Assembly (NCBI GenBank): GCA_903922535.1
Contig: CAIXUF010000832.1
Span: forward strand, 1-7,983
Direction: 5' to 3'
DNA from: Candidatus Hydrogenedentota bacterium
GTDB taxonomy: Bacteria > Hydrogenedentota > Hydrogenedentia > Hydrogenedentiales > CAITNO01
Length of the DNA stretch: 7,983 nt
In this document: piece after piece, positions 6,721 to 7,983 of the stretch
Layout: each line of letters opens with the position of its first letter
Position numbering within the stretch: the first letter of the stretch is position 1
Made by a program: the position numbers and the translations under genes
Notes under the pieces: generated by a model
The model's database searches: none
What the model saw: only the letters and a program-made list of their open reading frames with translations
What the model was told of the DNA's origin: nothing

Positions 6721-6806
6721 ATGGACGATATGGACCGTATGGACGGCATGGACGATATGGACCGTTCGGCGTCCATAAAGTCCATATCGTGCATAACGTC
6801 CATAGA
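6721..6806. repeat. Inverted array of 9-nt repeats (ATGGACNNN / GTCCATNNN)
   Basis: Five ATGGACNNN units start at 6721, 6730, 6739, 6748 and 6757. After a 5-nt loop (6766-6770), four reverse-complement units start at 6771, 6780, 6789 (variant GTGCAT) and 6798, also at 9-nt spacing. The left arm has the order A-B-C-A-B, so the 18-nt block 6721-6738 recurs exactly at 6748-6765. The whole folds as a long periodic hairpin in which the six-base blocks pair and most of the three-base spacers do not. It begins 8 nt after the lipoprotein stop and ends about 20 nt before the next ribosome binding site. Confidence 0.85.
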
Positions 6807-6838
6807 TTCCAGGTTGGCAACGCAAGAGGAGCAAACCG

Positions 6839-6976
6839 ATGAGGCACATCAAGACGCTGACCGTTCGCAAGAACGACATCCCCGAAAAAGCCCAGAGCGA
6901 TGCAGGCAGCATATTCCTTCAGGTATGGGCTTACGTCTTCGGAACCATTCTGCTGGGGGCGCTGGGGTTGAAGTGA
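6839..6976 (+). CDS. Small putative membrane protein (45 residues)
   Basis: This short open frame is easily missed. It encodes 45 residues starting MRHIKTLTVRKNDIPEKAQ, with a basic N-terminal part, a short polar linker, and one hydrophobic stretch SIFLQVWAYVFGTILLGALG (24-43) ending in LK. It is preceded by a strong Shine-Dalgarno sequence, AGAGGAG (6825-6831), with a 7-nt spacer to the ATG, the best initiation signal in this part of the window. It lies downstream of the lipoprotein gene on the same strand, separated by the 9-nt-period hairpin. It may be a single-pass membrane peptide with its basic N-terminus in the cytoplasm. I recognise no family. Coding is supported by the initiation signal and the ordered basic/polar/hydrophobic layout, not by homology. 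Confidence 0.62.
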   Translation: MRHIKTLTVRKNDIPEKAQSDAGSIFLQVWAYVFGTILLGALGLK

Positions 6977-7070
6977 GCCTCATCCGCAGGAGACTTGGCG
7001 TCGGCGCCGCCTCCTGACAACAGGCGTTGTGCTTATGCTTGTCCTTTGCGGAGCGCCTTACCCATACCCT

Positions 7071-7144
7071 CGCTGCGCACCTCTGTGTCCTCTGCGATAA
7101 GGAATTGGAGAGCATTGAACGCAGAGGCGCAGCGTTCGCAGAGG
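7071..7144. repeat. Inverted repeat of CCTCTGCG / CGCAGAGG blocks
   Basis: The left arm (7071-7096) contains CGCTGCG (7071-7077), CCTCTGTG (7080-7087) and CCTCTGCG (7089-7096). After a 23-nt spacer, the right arm (7120-7144) has CGCAGAGG (7120-7127), CGCAGCG (7128-7134) and CGCAGAGG (7137-7144), which are reverse complements of the left-arm blocks. CGCAGAGG-rich elements are widely dispersed in bacterial genomes. It lies between the convergent small membrane ORF and the DUF1080 gene. Confidence 0.65.
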
Positions 7145-7181
7145 AACAGCACAGTCTCCAAAGATGGCGGTGGAACGCGGC

Positions 7182-7983
7182 CTACTTTGCCGGGCCGGGC
7201 GCAGTGGATACGGCCAGCGGAACCACGTCCAGTCGGCGCACGAAAACTTCGGCGCCTTCGGACTGGATCTGCAGGCGGCCCTTGCACGGCTTGACGTTGT
7301 AGCATTCGTTCATGGTCACGCCGTTCAGGAGGATGGTGATCTTGTCGCCCTGGGCGATGCATTCATAGCGGTTCCACTCCCCCACCGGCTTTTCCACATC
7401 CTGCTTGCCGCGATATCCCTTCACGTCTTTCCATTCCGGGTCCCGGCCCCACCAGTTGATCCGGCCCGATGTGATGGTTCTGGGCTGTCCGCCGGCCTTG
7501 TAGACGCCGCAGTTGTTGTCCAGTTCCGGGGCGGTGGGCGCGGTGATTTGGAAGGCGTCGGTGTTGTCGCCGACCACGAGCAGGTCGCCCGTGCCGCCCT
7601 CGATCATCTGGCATTCGATGGAGTGCATCCAGATGCCGCTGTAGGCGCCGTCCTCACCCTTCGAATGGACCAGCATACCGCTGTCGCGCGCGCAGTCCTT
7701 GCGGCCGGCCCAAGTCACCTCGCCCCACTTGAACTCCATGATCACCCGGAAGTTCTCGAATTCATCGGTGGAGGTCACGCAGCCCATTTCCTCGCCGGAA
7801 ATCCGCAGTACCCCGTCCTTCACGGTGAACACGTCCTTCGGGTCGATGTCGCGGCCGCGATCCTTGATCCACTTGTACAGGCCGGTCAGGTCCTTGCCGT
7901 TGAAGACATGGATCGTGCCGGGCGCGTCGCCCGCCGCGGGCGGGGTCTGCGCCGCCGCCCCCAGGGTGAAGGACAGACATCCC
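7182..7983 (-). CDS. DUF1080 / 3-keto-disaccharide hydrolase domain protein, 5' end beyond window
   Basis: The visible 266 residues begin inside a signal peptide (CLSFTLGAAAQ, residues 2-12, with a likely cut after AAA). They continue through a complete DUF1080 domain, a concanavalin-like jelly-roll fold. Family landmarks are IHVFNGKDLTGLYKWI (24-39), GVLRISGEEMGCV (57-69), FENFRVIMEFKWGEVTW (75-91), DSGMLVHSKGEDGAYSGIW (100-118), SIECQMIEGGTGDLLVVG (121-138) and a final ILLNGVTMNE...GRLQIQSEGAEVFVRRLDVVPL run. Members act outside the cytoplasm, some on 3-keto-glycosides, and are heavily expanded in Planctomycetota and related groups. The frame stays open to the window edge, so the true start is outside. 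A GTG at 7830-7832 is an internal valine codon, not the start, because the domain begins before it. The stop is TAG at 7182-7184. Confidence 0.93.
   Translation of the reverse strand, partial: GCLSFTLGAAAQTPPAAGDAPGTIHVFNGKDLTGLYKWIKDRGRDIDPKDVFTVKDGVLRISGEEMGCVTSTDEFENFRVIMEFKWGEVTWAGRKDCARDSGMLVHSKGEDGAYSGIWMHSIECQMIEGGTGDLLVVGDNTDAFQITAPTAPELDNNCGVYKAGGQPRTITSGRINWWGRDPEWKDVKGYRGKQDVEKPVGEWNRYECIAQGDKITILLNGVTMNECYNVKPCKGRLQIQSEGAEVFVRRLDVVPLAVSTAPGPAK

Noticed and set aside
5787..6803. 338-codon minus-strand frame
   Set aside because: It lies antisense to the lipoprotein gene, and its beginning is just the 9-nt repeat read backwards.
6721..6806. CRISPR array
   Set aside because: The units are 9 nt with 3-nt variable positions and invert halfway. 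CRISPR repeats and spacers are each over 20 nt and all in one direction.
6721..7017. Frame starting MDDMDRMDGMDD over the 9-nt repeat
   Set aside because: The pattern comes from the repeat. The frame has no ribosome binding site and overlaps the better-supported small ORF in another frame.
7017..7030. ACAAC/GTTGT hairpin as terminator of the small ORF
   Set aside because: The stem is only 5 bp, AT-containing and without a T-run.
7830..7832. GTG start for a 216-residue DUF1080 protein
   Set aside because: The reading frame is open upstream to the window edge and encodes the domain's FNGKDL start and a signal peptide end.

Overview
GC-rich bacterial DNA whose gene content resembles Planctomycetota or Candidatus Hydrogenedentota: exported glycoside hydrolases, a DUF1080 protein, a Tat-exported sugar enzyme, and intergenic spaces full of hairpin-forming repeats. 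The taxon is inferred from gene style only; there is no rRNA or tRNA in the window.

Layout. 1-516 is non-coding, with three or four short palindromes and a possible promoter. 517-756 (+) is a complete DUF433 antitoxin gene. It overlaps by ATGA the start of its expected DUF5615 toxin partner, but that toxin stops matching after about 23 codons. The frame then runs through a REP-like palindrome into a WD40-repeat fragment (753-1259, +), a chimeric ORF that looks like recombination debris. 1421-3073 (+) encodes a Tat-exported six-hairpin (GH127/DUF1680-like) glycosidase. A run of three abutting palindromes (3113-3157) separates it from a convergent 846-residue GH38-like exported enzyme (3185-5725, -). 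Divergent from that is a lipoprotein of unknown function (5910-6713, +), followed by a 9-nt-period inverted repeat (6721-6803) and an overlooked 45-codon membrane-protein ORF (6839-6976, +). Another dispersed-type inverted repeat (7071-7144) lies before a DUF1080 gene (7182-7983, -), whose 5' end is beyond the window edge.

How the genes fit together. The three enzyme genes all carry export signals and point to breakdown of complex glycans outside the cytoplasm: a mannosidase-like GH38 fold, an arabinofuranosidase-like fold and a 3-keto-disaccharide-hydrolase-type domain. They alternate in strand and are separated by repeats, so this is a loose cluster of single-gene units, not an operon. No regulator, SusC/D-like transporter or polysaccharide lyase is present.

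The items most worth a second look are the toxin-WD40 chimera with a palindrome exactly at the joint, the 9-nt-period hairpin element, the small membrane ORF, and the apparent lack of the catalytic cysteine pair in the GH127-like enzyme. I did not find a convincing new defence or mobile system.
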